The notes beneath the pieces are model-generated. The model was not told the origin of the DNA and did no database searches. It worked only from the letters and a program-made list of their open reading frames with translations. DNA of 15,258 bases, from the NCBI GenBank assembly GCA_900753095.1, contig CAADXT010000133.1:1-15258 (forward strand). The letters are read 5' to 3'. This DNA is from Eggerthellaceae bacterium (GTDB taxonomy: Bacteria > Actinomycetota > Coriobacteriia > Coriobacteriales > Eggerthellaceae). The position numbers and the translations under genes were made by a program. Within the stretch, counting starts at the first letter, position 1. Every line of letters starts with the position of its first letter. Of the stretch, positions 1-6,987 are shown in pieces.

Positions 1-1
1 C

Positions 2-577
2 AGCTGGTCGTTCAACGACACTGCCGGTGAGGCTACGCCCGACAAGGGCTACCAAGCAGCAGGCGCAATCGTGGGCGGAGAATACTCTGATGCGATCGGC
101 GGCGGCATCTGCCAAGTTGCCACCACGGTGTTCAATTCCGTCTACCTTGCCGGCTACCCGGTGGAAAAGCGCTACAACCACACGCTCTACATCGAAAGCT
201 ACCCTAAGGGTCGCGATGCGGCCATCGCATATCCCGACCTCGACCTGGTATGGAAGAACGATACCGCTTCCGATGTTTTGCTGGTGATGTCGTATACCTC
301 GACTTCCGTAACCGCTACACTATGGGGAGTCGATCCTGGGTATCAGGTCTCAACGGAATATGGCGACTGGAAAAAGGGTCAGCCTTACTCCACAACGTAC
401 AAGACCGACAACACGGTTGCCTCCGGCAAGGAGTACGTCGAGACAACCGGGGTTGACGGGAGCAGCATCACCATCGTCAGAACGGTGAAAGACCGAGACG
501 GCAAGGTCCTCCATGAAGACTCCTTCACCTCGACCTACGCTCCCAAGAACAAAGTTATCGTCAAAGGCACAGCTTGA
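2..577 (+). CDS. VanW-family protein, 3' part only
   Basis: This frame is open from the first complete codon, so the 5' end lies left of the window; 191 residues are visible. The start contains the VanW-domain core: SFNDTAGEATPDKGY, then the glycine-rich GGGICQVATTVFNSVYLAG, then GRDAAIAYPDLDLVWKN. The last ~75 residues (from about YSTTYKTDN to IVKGTA) are beta-rich and resemble the G5-type domain often found after VanW in Gram-positive surface proteins. The domain is named after vancomycin-resistance clusters, but its biochemical role is unknown; family members are usually exported or membrane-anchored cell-envelope proteins. Any signal peptide or anchor would be in the missing N-terminal part. 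Its stop shares one base with the downstream ligase start (TGATG at 575-579), so the two are probably cotranscribed. Family assignment is firm; function is not. Confidence 0.9.
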   Translation, partial: SWSFNDTAGEATPDKGYQAAGAIVGGEYSDAIGGGICQVATTVFNSVYLAGYPVEKRYNHTLYIESYPKGRDAAIAYPDLDLVWKNDTASDVLLVMSYTSTSVTATLWGVDPGYQVSTEYGDWKKGQPYSTTYKTDNTVASGKEYVETTGVDGSSITIVRTVKDRDGKVLHEDSFTSTYAPKNKVIVKGTA

Positions 578-1902
578 TGGCACGGAAGGAGCCTTTAGTG
601 TACTATCAGCCGGAAATCGAGACCATGTCGCGTAAAGACCTGGAAGCGCTTCAGCTTGAGCGTTTGCAGGCGCTGGTCAAGCGCGTGTACGAGAAGATTC
701 CGTTCTACAAGGAATCGTTCGACAAAGCAGGCGTGAAACCCGAGGACATCAAAACGCTTGATGACCTGACCAAGTTCCCCTTCACCGTAAAGCAGGATAT
801 GCGCGATGCCTACCCGTTCGGCTTGTTTGCCGTTCCGCGCGAAGAGGTAGTGCGCGTGCATTGCTCTTCCGGCACCACCGGCACCGCTACCGTAGTGGGC
901 TACACCCAGGCCGACCTTGAGCGTTGGGGCGACTGCTTCGCGCGCTTCCTGTATGCGGCGGGCTGCGGTCCTGAATCGACCCTGCAGGTTTCCTACGGCT
1001 ACGGCCTGTTCACCGGTGGCTTGGGCGCACACAACGGCGGCGAGCGCGCTGGCTGCACCGTTCTTCCCATGTCCACGGGCAACACGAAGCGTCAGGTTCG
1101 CCTTATGAAGGACTTTGGCGTCGACTGCCTTTGCTGCACGCCTTCCTATGCGCTCAACATTGCCGAGGTGGCTGAAGAAGAGGGTTACAACCCCCGCGAG
1201 TTCCCGATTCATGCAGGCATTCTGGGCGCAGAGCCCTGCTCCGAGGCAACGCGCGCTGAAATCGAGCAGAAGCTCGGCATCCAGGTGTTCGACATCTACG
1301 GTCTTTCCGAGGTCATGGGCCCGGGCGTTGCCTGCGAGTGCGAGAAGCAGCATGGCCTGCATGTATGCGAAGATCAGTTCATCATCGAGATCGTCGATCC
1401 GAAGACCTTGCAGCCGGTGCCCGACGGCGAATGGGGCGAAGTGGTGTTCACCACGCTGTGCAAGGACTGCTCGCCTTTGGTTCGCTACCGCACGCGAGAC
1501 ATTTCCCGCATCCTCGTGGGCGAATGCGAGTGCGGGCGCACGTTCCGCCGCATGGACCGCATCGCTGGCCGTACCGACGACATGATGATCCTGCGCGGCG
1601 TCAACGTGTTCCCATCCCAAATCGAGGAAGAAATCGTCTCGTTCCCCGAGATCGCAGCCCAGTATCAGCTCATCCTCACCACCAAGGGCACGCTCGACCA
1701 CGCCGAGCTTCGCGTGGAAACCGTTCCCGAGTTCCCGTTCGACGAGGTGCGTCGCCTCGAGAAGCTCAAGAAGGACCTCCAGAAGGCGTTGAAGGAAAAC
1801 CTCCAGATTGCCGTCGACGTCAAGATCGTCGAGCCGAAAACCATTGAGCGCAGCGAGGGCAAAGCCAAGCGCATCATCGACTTGAGGGAGAATCTGCACT
1901 AA
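577..1902 (+). CDS. paaK: Phenylacetate-CoA ligase family protein, copy 1
   Basis: An AMP-forming aryl-CoA ligase of the ANL superfamily, 441 residues and full length for PaaK. It is expected to activate phenylacetate or a related arylacetate with ATP and CoA in the cytoplasm. Visible motifs: N-terminal YQPEIETMSRKDLEALQLERL; phosphate-binding loop SSGTTGTATVVGYT (residues 97-110); YGLSEVMGPGVACEC; YRTRD; GRTDDMMILRGVNVFPSQIEEE; and the C-terminal RSEGKAKRIID, carrying the likely catalytic lysine. The usual Lys-Pro after SSGTTG is Thr-Ala here, unlike copy 2. ATG 577 overlaps the preceding stop and gives the same N-terminal length as copy 2 (15 residues through QPEIE). However, GTG 598 has a stronger Shine-Dalgarno (GGAAGGAG, 584-591) at 6-nt spacing and also gives a family-like N-terminus, so the start is not settled. 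Its stop overlaps the next start (TAATG). Confidence 0.92.
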   Translation: MARKEPLVYYQPEIETMSRKDLEALQLERLQALVKRVYEKIPFYKESFDKAGVKPEDIKTLDDLTKFPFTVKQDMRDAYPFGLFAVPREEVVRVHCSSGTTGTATVVGYTQADLERWGDCFARFLYAAGCGPESTLQVSYGYGLFTGGLGAHNGGERAGCTVLPMSTGNTKRQVRLMKDFGVDCLCCTPSYALNIAEVAEEEGYNPREFPIHAGILGAEPCSEATRAEIEQKLGIQVFDIYGLSEVMGPGVACECEKQHGLHVCEDQFIIEIVDPKTLQPVPDGEWGEVVFTTLCKDCSPLVRYRTRDISRILVGECECGRTFRRMDRIAGRTDDMMILRGVNVFPSQIEEEIVSFPEIAAQYQLILTTKGTLDHAELRVETVPEFPFDEVRRLEKLKKDLQKALKENLQIAVDVKIVEPKTIERSEGKAKRIIDLRENLH

Positions 1903-2324
1903 TGATTTCACAGCTTACTGTTTTTCTTGAAAACGAAGAGGGCCGTCTGGCAAGCGCAGTGCGCACCATTTCCGATGCAAACATCAACATGCAGGCACTT
2001 TTCTTGGCCGATACGGCTGATTTCGGCATTCTTCGCATCTTCTGCGACACTCCCCAAAAGGCGTGCGCAGCCTTGACCGACGCCGGCTATCGCGCCAAGC
2101 TCATCGACGTGGTTGCCGTCAAGGTGCCCAACAAGCCTGGCGAGCTTGCCAACTTGATGGACTACCTGAACGATTCAAACGTAAACGTGGAATACGCTCA
2201 TTGCTTCATCGTGGGCGACTTTGCCTATGATGTGCTGAAGGTTTCCGATCCTTCTTTGGACGTGAAGCTTTCCGCAGCTGGCTTTGACGTATGCAAGCCG
2301 GAAGATATCTATGCCGTTGACTAA
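1902..2324 (+). CDS. Tandem ACT-domain protein, copy 1
   Basis: A 140-residue protein made of two ACT domains and little else. The first begins ISQLTVFLENEEGRLASAV and runs to about residue 68; the second begins VVAVKVPNKPGELANLMDYL and runs to the end. Each has the beta-strand, then Gly-Arg/Gly-Glu-Leu helix start typical of the fold. ACT domains usually bind amino acids and regulate enzymes allosterically; stand-alone tandem ACT proteins are commonly encoded beside paaK and ior genes in anaerobes. No catalytic or DNA-binding domain is visible. The start overlaps the paaK-1 stop (TAATG), and the end overlaps the carboxypeptidase start by 14 nt, indicating translational coupling on both sides. 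The likely ligand, an aromatic amino acid or arylacetate, is inferred only from context. It is clearly homologous to the protein at 6561-6971. Confidence 0.88.
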   Translation: MISQLTVFLENEEGRLASAVRTISDANINMQALFLADTADFGILRIFCDTPQKACAALTDAGYRAKLIDVVAVKVPNKPGELANLMDYLNDSNVNVEYAHCFIVGDFAYDVLKVSDPSLDVKLSAAGFDVCKPEDIYAVD

Positions 2325-3756
2325 GCATCCTTTGCTAACAACCAAGCCTTTTGGCAAGCGATGTGCCGCCGCGCTGCTCTCTGCAGCGCTTGCGGCATCG
2401 CTGTTTCCTGGGGCGGCGTTCGCCGACGTCCGGACATCGGACATCGTTGCGGGTCTGAGCGTGCAAGATCGAGGTCTTACTGCCTCAAGCTGCCCGAACA
2501 TCGTAGCCGAGCACTCTATCGTGGTAGACGAGGATGGCACGGTGTACTTTGAGCGCGATGCGGACGCCCAGGTTCAAATCGCCTCGGTCACTAAAACCAT
2601 GACTGCCGTTGTGGCGCTAGAGTACGGCGACCTGCAGAACACCACCATCACCGTCAGCAAGAACGCCGCTTCCATCGGCGAGTCTTCGGCGATGCTCCAG
2701 GCAGGCGACTCCATGAACCTGGAGTCTGCGCTTAAAGCCATGATGATCTGCTCGGGCAACGATGCCGCAACGGCCATCGCTGAGTCGATGGGCGATTCGG
2801 TTAAGCAGGCCTTGAACGACAAAGGCGATCCAAACGTTCCCGACGGCGCCTTCGACGCGTTCGTGTACGCCATGAACAAGAAGGCGAAGAACCTTGGCAT
2901 GGACGATGCGCTCTTCGCCAACCCCCATGGCCTCGACTTCGACCAATACTCTGCCGATATGCACTGCTCTGCACGCGATGTTTCGAAAATGTGCGCCGAG
3001 GCGATGAAGAACGAGACGTTCCGCAACATCGTCTCGACCGATGCAACCACCATCCAGGTTCAGCGCAATGGGCAGCAGGCCGATGTGAAGCTTCAGTCTA
3101 CGGATATTCTGCTGGGCAACTACGACGGTGCCTGCGGTATCAAGACGGGTTTCACGGAAAAGGCAGGTGAATGCTTCGCAGGCGCGGTTCAGCGCAACGG
3201 TAAAAGGCTCTACGCCATCGTGCTTGGCTCGAGCACGGAAGCACAGCGCTTCACCGACGCCACCACGCTTGACGATTGGGTGTACAACAACACCATCGAC
3301 TACCCGCTGGTTCACAGCAGCGAGACAACCACGTACGCAACCAGCAACGGCGGCACCGCCACGGTTCCCGTTGTGGCCAACGTAAGCCACTCAGGCTGGA
3401 TGGATAAAACCTTCAAGGCAACGTTGGAGGATCCAACAGCTTCGGTTCAGGTGTTCTCGCTTGACGGCAACGTAAGCCAGGACGTGCAGTTCGATACCGT
3501 GTCGGGCGATGTTGTTCCCGGCCAGAAGGTGGGCACAGTGACGTTCTACCAGCACAACGAGGTTATTGCCCAGCAGGACCTTGTTGCCGCGGAGAGCTGC
3601 CCAGCGCCTAACCCCATTGAAGGCATCGGAATCTGGTGGAACCGCTTGTTCGCTGGGTTCTCGGGCAAGCAAACCCAAGCCGAGAGCTCCGTTGTCAACA
3701 CAACCCCGCTTATCTACGGCAGCAATGCAACCATAAACACCACCAAGGAGGGTTAA
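2311..3756 (+). CDS. dacA: D-alanyl-D-alanine carboxypeptidase (S11, PBP5-like)
   Basis: A low-molecular-weight penicillin-binding protein of 481 residues, expected to remove the terminal D-Ala from peptidoglycan pentapeptides outside the membrane. All three active-site motifs are present: SxxK as Ser92-Val-Thr-Lys95, SxN as Ser148-Gly-Asn150, and KTG at Lys278-Gly280. The N-terminus has a basic stretch (KPFGKR) and a hydrophobic segment ending FPGAAFA before ASP, a typical signal peptide. After the catalytic domain there is a beta-rich domain (about 360-430) like the PBP5 C-terminal domain, followed by NPIEGIGIWWNRLFAGF, a possible amphipathic membrane contact. ATG 2311 was chosen because GGAAG lies 6 nt upstream and the signal peptide then has a normal length; an in-frame TTG at 2284 is possible but lacks support. 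It overlaps the ACT gene by 14 nt and abuts the FHA gene, an unusual position for a wall enzyme within an aromatic-acid operon. Confidence 0.93.
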   Translation: MPLTKHPLLTTKPFGKRCAAALLSAALAASLFPGAAFADVRTSDIVAGLSVQDRGLTASSCPNIVAEHSIVVDEDGTVYFERDADAQVQIASVTKTMTAVVALEYGDLQNTTITVSKNAASIGESSAMLQAGDSMNLESALKAMMICSGNDAATAIAESMGDSVKQALNDKGDPNVPDGAFDAFVYAMNKKAKNLGMDDALFANPHGLDFDQYSADMHCSARDVSKMCAEAMKNETFRNIVSTDATTIQVQRNGQQADVKLQSTDILLGNYDGACGIKTGFTEKAGECFAGAVQRNGKRLYAIVLGSSTEAQRFTDATTLDDWVYNNTIDYPLVHSSETTTYATSNGGTATVPVVANVSHSGWMDKTFKATLEDPTASVQVFSLDGNVSQDVQFDTVSGDVVPGQKVGTVTFYQHNEVIAQQDLVAAESCPAPNPIEGIGIWWNRLFAGFSGKQTQAESSVVNTTPLIYGSNATINTTKEG

Positions 3757-4191
3757 ATGAAAACTTGTCCAGTTTGCAATAGCCCCATGGATGATTCGGC
3801 CGAATCGTGCTCATCATGCGGCTACCATCTCCAAGGCTCCACCCAAAAGTTTCAGGCAGTGTCGCTTGACTCAAGCGAGCCTGAAACAACGCAGGTCGCC
3901 TCGACTATCCCCACGCTTACCGTTTTGCAGGGAAAGCAGAAGGGCATTGTGTATAGCCTTGAGGGAGACAGCGCTGTTATCGGCCGTTCCCCGAAGTGCG
4001 AGATCTTCTTGAACGACATGACCGTTTCGCGCAAGCATGCCGTGCTGGAGCGCGTAGCCGACGGTTGGTCTATCCGAGACACCGATTCGTTCAACGGTGT
4101 GTGGGTGAACAACACCAACGTCGACCATGCAATGCTTTCCGATAGGGACATCGTCCAAATCGGCTGCTTTGTTCTGCGCTACGCAGAATAG
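3757..4191 (+). CDS. Zinc-ribbon and FHA-domain signalling protein
   Basis: A 144-residue cytoplasmic protein. Cys4-x2-Cys7 and Cys18-x2-Cys21 form an N-terminal zinc ribbon. A linker with Glu43-Thr44-Thr45 follows, then an FHA domain (about 52-144) with the phosphothreonine-binding signature residues: Gly76-Arg77, Ser91-x2-His94 and Asn113-Gly114. FHA domains bind phosphothreonine peptides. In actinobacterial GarA and OdhI, a phosphorylated ETT motif just before the FHA domain folds back onto it and switches binding to 2-oxoacid enzymes. The ETT here resembles that layout, but no kinase is visible in the window. The ATG directly follows the dacA stop, and a strong AAGGAGG (3745-3751) lies inside the end of dacA. 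IorA starts 24 nt downstream. The FHA call is firm; a GarA-like role is inference. Confidence 0.9.
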   Translation: MKTCPVCNSPMDDSAESCSSCGYHLQGSTQKFQAVSLDSSEPETTQVASTIPTLTVLQGKQKGIVYSLEGDSAVIGRSPKCEIFLNDMTVSRKHAVLERVADGWSIRDTDSFNGVWVNNTNVDHAMLSDRDIVQIGCFVLRYAE

Positions 4192-4215
4192 AAACAACAA
4201 GTAAGAGGTGTATGA

Positions 4216-5973
4216 ATGAATCTTTTGTCCGGCAACGAGGCCATTGCCCGCGGTGCCTGGGAGGCTGGCTGCCATATTGGCGCCGCGTATCCGGGTACTC
4301 CTTCAACGGAAACGATGGAATCGTTCGCGAAGCTGCCCGGCGTGTACGCCGAATGGTGCCCGAATGAAAAGGTAGCGCTTGAGGTTGCCGTCGGTGCATC
4401 GGCTGCTGGCGCGCGTGTCTTGGTAACCATGAAGCATGTTGGCGTCAACGTATGCGCCGACCCGCTCTTCACCGCAGCCTATACCGGCGTAAACGGCGGC
4501 TTGGTTATCCTAGCTGCCGACGACCCGGGAATGTTCTCCTCGCAAAACGAGCAGGATTCCCGCTACTATGCCATGGCGTCGATGGTTCCCATCATGGAAC
4601 CTGCCGATTCCGCTGAGGCGCATCGCTTCGCGAAAGATGCTTATTGCATCTCCGAACAATTCGACACGCCTGTTATGATGCGTTCGACGGTGCGCATCTC
4701 CCACACCAAAACCCCTGTTGAGGTAGGGGAGCGTACGGAAATCGAAAAGCGCCCCTACGAAAAGGACTGCTCGAAGTGGGTTATGATGCCCGCCTTCGCC
4801 AAGCCGCGCCGCAAGGTGCTGGTACAGCGCATTCAGAAGATTCGCGAATGGGTTGAGACTTGTCCGTACAACACGGTGGAGCGCAACACGCCCGAAGGCG
4901 CATCGAAGCGCATCGGCATCATCTGCGCCGGCGCGGTATATCAGCATGTGAAGGAAGCATGCCCTGAAGTAGACGTCTTCAAGCTGGGCGTGGCCTGGCC
5001 GCTTCCCGCCAAAGCCTTGAAAGAGTTTGCTGCAAGCGTCGATGAGGTTCACGTGGTTGAGGAAGCCTCAACCTACCTCTCCGATGCGGTGCGGGCCAGT
5101 GGCGTTGTCCTCGACGACTTCGAGTCCCCGTTGCCTGCTGATGGCGAGATTCATCCTGCCGACATCCTCCGCGCTCTTGGCAGGGAGCTTCCGGCGCATC
5201 GTGAATTCGAGCACGATATCCCCAATCGTCCGCCGGCGCTGTGCCCCGGTTGCCCTCACCGCGTGATCTTCAAGGAGCTCTCACGCCTGAAGGCCATCGT
5301 CACGGGCGACATCGGATGCTACACGCTTGGTGCGCTGCCTCCGCTTTCAGCCATGGACACCACGCTCGACATGGGCGCCTCCGTTTCCATGGCCCACGGC
5401 TTCGAGCTCGCTTTGGAGGGCACCTCGCATCGCCCTGTGGTAGGAGTAATCGGCGATTCGACGTTCGCCCATTCCGGACTCACCTCTCTTATCAACACGG
5501 TCTACAACAAGGGCGCGGGCACGGTCTGCATCCTCGACAATCGCACCACGGCTATGACCGGCCAGCAGGGCAACCCGTTCAACGGCATAACCCTTCAGCA
5601 CCGAGAAAGCCGGGAGCTTGACTTGCCCGGCATTCTCAAGGCAATCGGGGTCGACCATGTTCAAACGGTTGATTCGTTCAACGTTAAGGCAGTCCGCGCT
5701 GCGCTCAAGGAGGCCACGAGCCGTGACGAGCTTGACGTGATCGTCTTCCAAGGGCCGTGCGTTCTGCTCGACAAAAGCCCCAAGGACTATTACGTCGTTA
5801 CCCCGGATTGCACGGCATGCGGCATCTGCAAGACCATTGGCTGCCCCGCAATCTCATGCGATCCCGAAACTGGCGTTTCTGCCATTGACCCCGATTTGTG
5901 CATAGGCTGCGATCAGTGCCGCCAGTACTGCAATTTCGATGCAATCCAACCGCGCAAAGGAGATCTGCGATGA
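4216..5973 (+). CDS. iorA: Indolepyruvate:ferredoxin oxidoreductase, alpha subunit
   Basis: The large subunit (585 residues, normal for IorA) of the oxygen-sensitive enzyme that oxidatively decarboxylates aryl-2-oxoacids to arylacetyl-CoA, reducing ferredoxin. The N-terminal pyrimidine-binding region starts LLSGNEAIARGAWEAG with AAYPGTPSTE. The thiamine-diphosphate part includes CPGCPHR, Gly364-Asp-Ile-Gly-Cys-Tyr and Gly413-Asp-Ser with Asn442 downstream, consistent with the metal-binding motif. The C-terminus is a two-cluster ferredoxin domain: Cys532, 535, 538 and 543 (last followed by Pro), and Cys562, 565, 568 and 572. ATG 4216 has AGAGG at 7-nt spacing; an out-of-frame ATG lies at 4212. 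The stop overlaps the iorB start (ATGA). The enzyme is oxidative in amino-acid fermentation but can run reductively in arylacetate assimilation; the direction cannot be read from the sequence. Confidence 0.96.
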   Translation: MNLLSGNEAIARGAWEAGCHIGAAYPGTPSTETMESFAKLPGVYAEWCPNEKVALEVAVGASAAGARVLVTMKHVGVNVCADPLFTAAYTGVNGGLVILAADDPGMFSSQNEQDSRYYAMASMVPIMEPADSAEAHRFAKDAYCISEQFDTPVMMRSTVRISHTKTPVEVGERTEIEKRPYEKDCSKWVMMPAFAKPRRKVLVQRIQKIREWVETCPYNTVERNTPEGASKRIGIICAGAVYQHVKEACPEVDVFKLGVAWPLPAKALKEFAASVDEVHVVEEASTYLSDAVRASGVVLDDFESPLPADGEIHPADILRALGRELPAHREFEHDIPNRPPALCPGCPHRVIFKELSRLKAIVTGDIGCYTLGALPPLSAMDTTLDMGASVSMAHGFELALEGTSHRPVVGVIGDSTFAHSGLTSLINTVYNKGAGTVCILDNRTTAMTGQQGNPFNGITLQHRESRELDLPGILKAIGVDHVQTVDSFNVKAVRAALKEATSRDELDVIVFQGPCVLLDKSPKDYYVVTPDCTACGICKTIGCPAISCDPETGVSAIDPDLCIGCDQCRQYCNFDAIQPRKGDLR

Positions 5974-6557
5974 GCGAACAATCGGTCTACACTATCTTGC
6001 TTTGCGGCGTCGGCGGGCAAGGAACCATCACAGCTGCCGACCTCCTTGCACGTGTTGCAACTGCTGCAGGCAAAGACTGCAAAGTATCCGAGATTCACGG
6101 CATGGCACAGCGCGGCGGCGCGGTAACCACGGTAGTGCGTTTCGGCGACAAGGTATCTACCATGGTATGCGATGAGGGCTGCGCCGATAGCGTCGTTTCC
6201 TTCGAGGTGGTTGAGGCTCTGCGTAACATCGCCTTCCTCAAAGAAGGCGGTTCGCTGGTGGTAAACGATGAGGCCATCAAGCCGCTTCCCGTTCTTATCG
6301 GCATGGCCTCCATGCCAAGCAATGCGCGCACGCGACTGCTGGACATGGGCGCGACACTTATCCCTGCCAGCGATATCGCACGTGAGGCCGGCACCACCAA
6401 GTGCGCAAACGTTGTTCTTCTTGGTGCGCTTTCCGTTTCGCTTCCTTTCGATGCAGAGCTTTGGGAAGAAGTGATTCGCGGCAAGGTTCCTCCGAAGACC
6501 ATCGACATCAACATAGAGGCGTTTAGGCGCGGTGCGCGTTACGCTCGAGGGGAGTAA
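5970..6557 (+). CDS. iorB: Indolepyruvate:ferredoxin oxidoreductase, beta subunit
   Basis: The small subunit partner of IorA, 195 residues, belonging to the pyruvate-ferredoxin oxidoreductase gamma-type domain family. It begins YTILLCGVGGQGTITAADLL, the glycine-rich motif typical of IorB, followed by EIHGMAQRGGAVTTVVRFG and, near the end, VPPKTIDINIEAFRRG, all characteristic of the family. It acts in the cytoplasm as part of the IorAB complex. ATG 5970 overlaps the iorA stop by 4 nt and is preceded by AAAGGAGA (5956-5963), so equimolar translation through coupling is likely. A longer in-frame extension upstream (from about 5898) would run into the iorA ferredoxin region and is not needed. The next gene starts three bases after the stop. 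Confidence 0.95.
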   Translation: MSEQSVYTILLCGVGGQGTITAADLLARVATAAGKDCKVSEIHGMAQRGGAVTTVVRFGDKVSTMVCDEGCADSVVSFEVVEALRNIAFLKEGGSLVVNDEAIKPLPVLIGMASMPSNARTRLLDMGATLIPASDIAREAGTTKCANVVLLGALSVSLPFDAELWEEVIRGKVPPKTIDINIEAFRRGARYARGE

Positions 6558-6560
6558 GCT

Positions 6561-6971
6561 ATGAGCATCAAGCAAATCAGCGTTTTCGTTGAGAATCGCC
6601 CAGGACATCTTCAGCGAATACTGGGGCTTTTCTGCGAACAAGGCGTTAACGTTCGCGGTTACAGCTGTTCCGATACCGGCGATTACGGCATCGCGCGCTT
6701 TATCGTGGACAAGCCCGAGAAAGCACTTTCCGTGCTTGCCGAGCGCGGCGTTGCCGCAACCACCTCTGATGTAGTCTGCCTGATTCTTAAAGATGAGCCA
6801 GGTGAACTCGGTCGAGTTTTCGGGTTGATGGCCGAATCGGGGGTAAACATCTCCTACAGCTATTCGCTCATCTCTACCTACATTGCCTTCAAGGTCAACG
6901 ATCCGCAAAAAGCGGAAGAGTACCTTGCCGCAAAGGGAATTACGCTCATCGACCAAAACGACCTTGCCTAG
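6561..6971 (+). CDS. Tandem ACT-domain protein, copy 2
   Basis: A 136-residue protein with two ACT domains, beginning IKQISVFVENRPGHLQRILG and VCLILKDEPGELGRVFGLMA. It lacks any other domain. It shares the layout and many residues of the protein at 1902-2324 (VFVEN versus VFLEN, PGEL in the second domain, a Tyr/Phe-Gly-Ile segment at the end of the first), so the two are paralogues. A GAGGGGAG Shine-Dalgarno (6547-6554) precedes the ATG. It sits between iorB and paaK-2, the classic position for this family beside aromatic 2-oxoacid oxidoreductases. The likely role is sensing an aromatic amino acid and modulating IorAB or the ligase; this is inferred from the ACT fold and location. Confidence 0.88.
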   Translation: MSIKQISVFVENRPGHLQRILGLFCEQGVNVRGYSCSDTGDYGIARFIVDKPEKALSVLAERGVAATTSDVVCLILKDEPGELGRVFGLMAESGVNISYSYSLISTYIAFKVNDPQKAEEYLAAKGITLIDQNDLA

Positions 6972-6987
6972 GAAAGCGACACAATCC

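Noticed and set aside
595..1911. Long open frame (438 codons) antisense to paaK-1
   Set aside because: The + strand gene is a well-recognised ligase; the antisense product has no recognisable motif and arises from codon bias that avoids stops in that frame.
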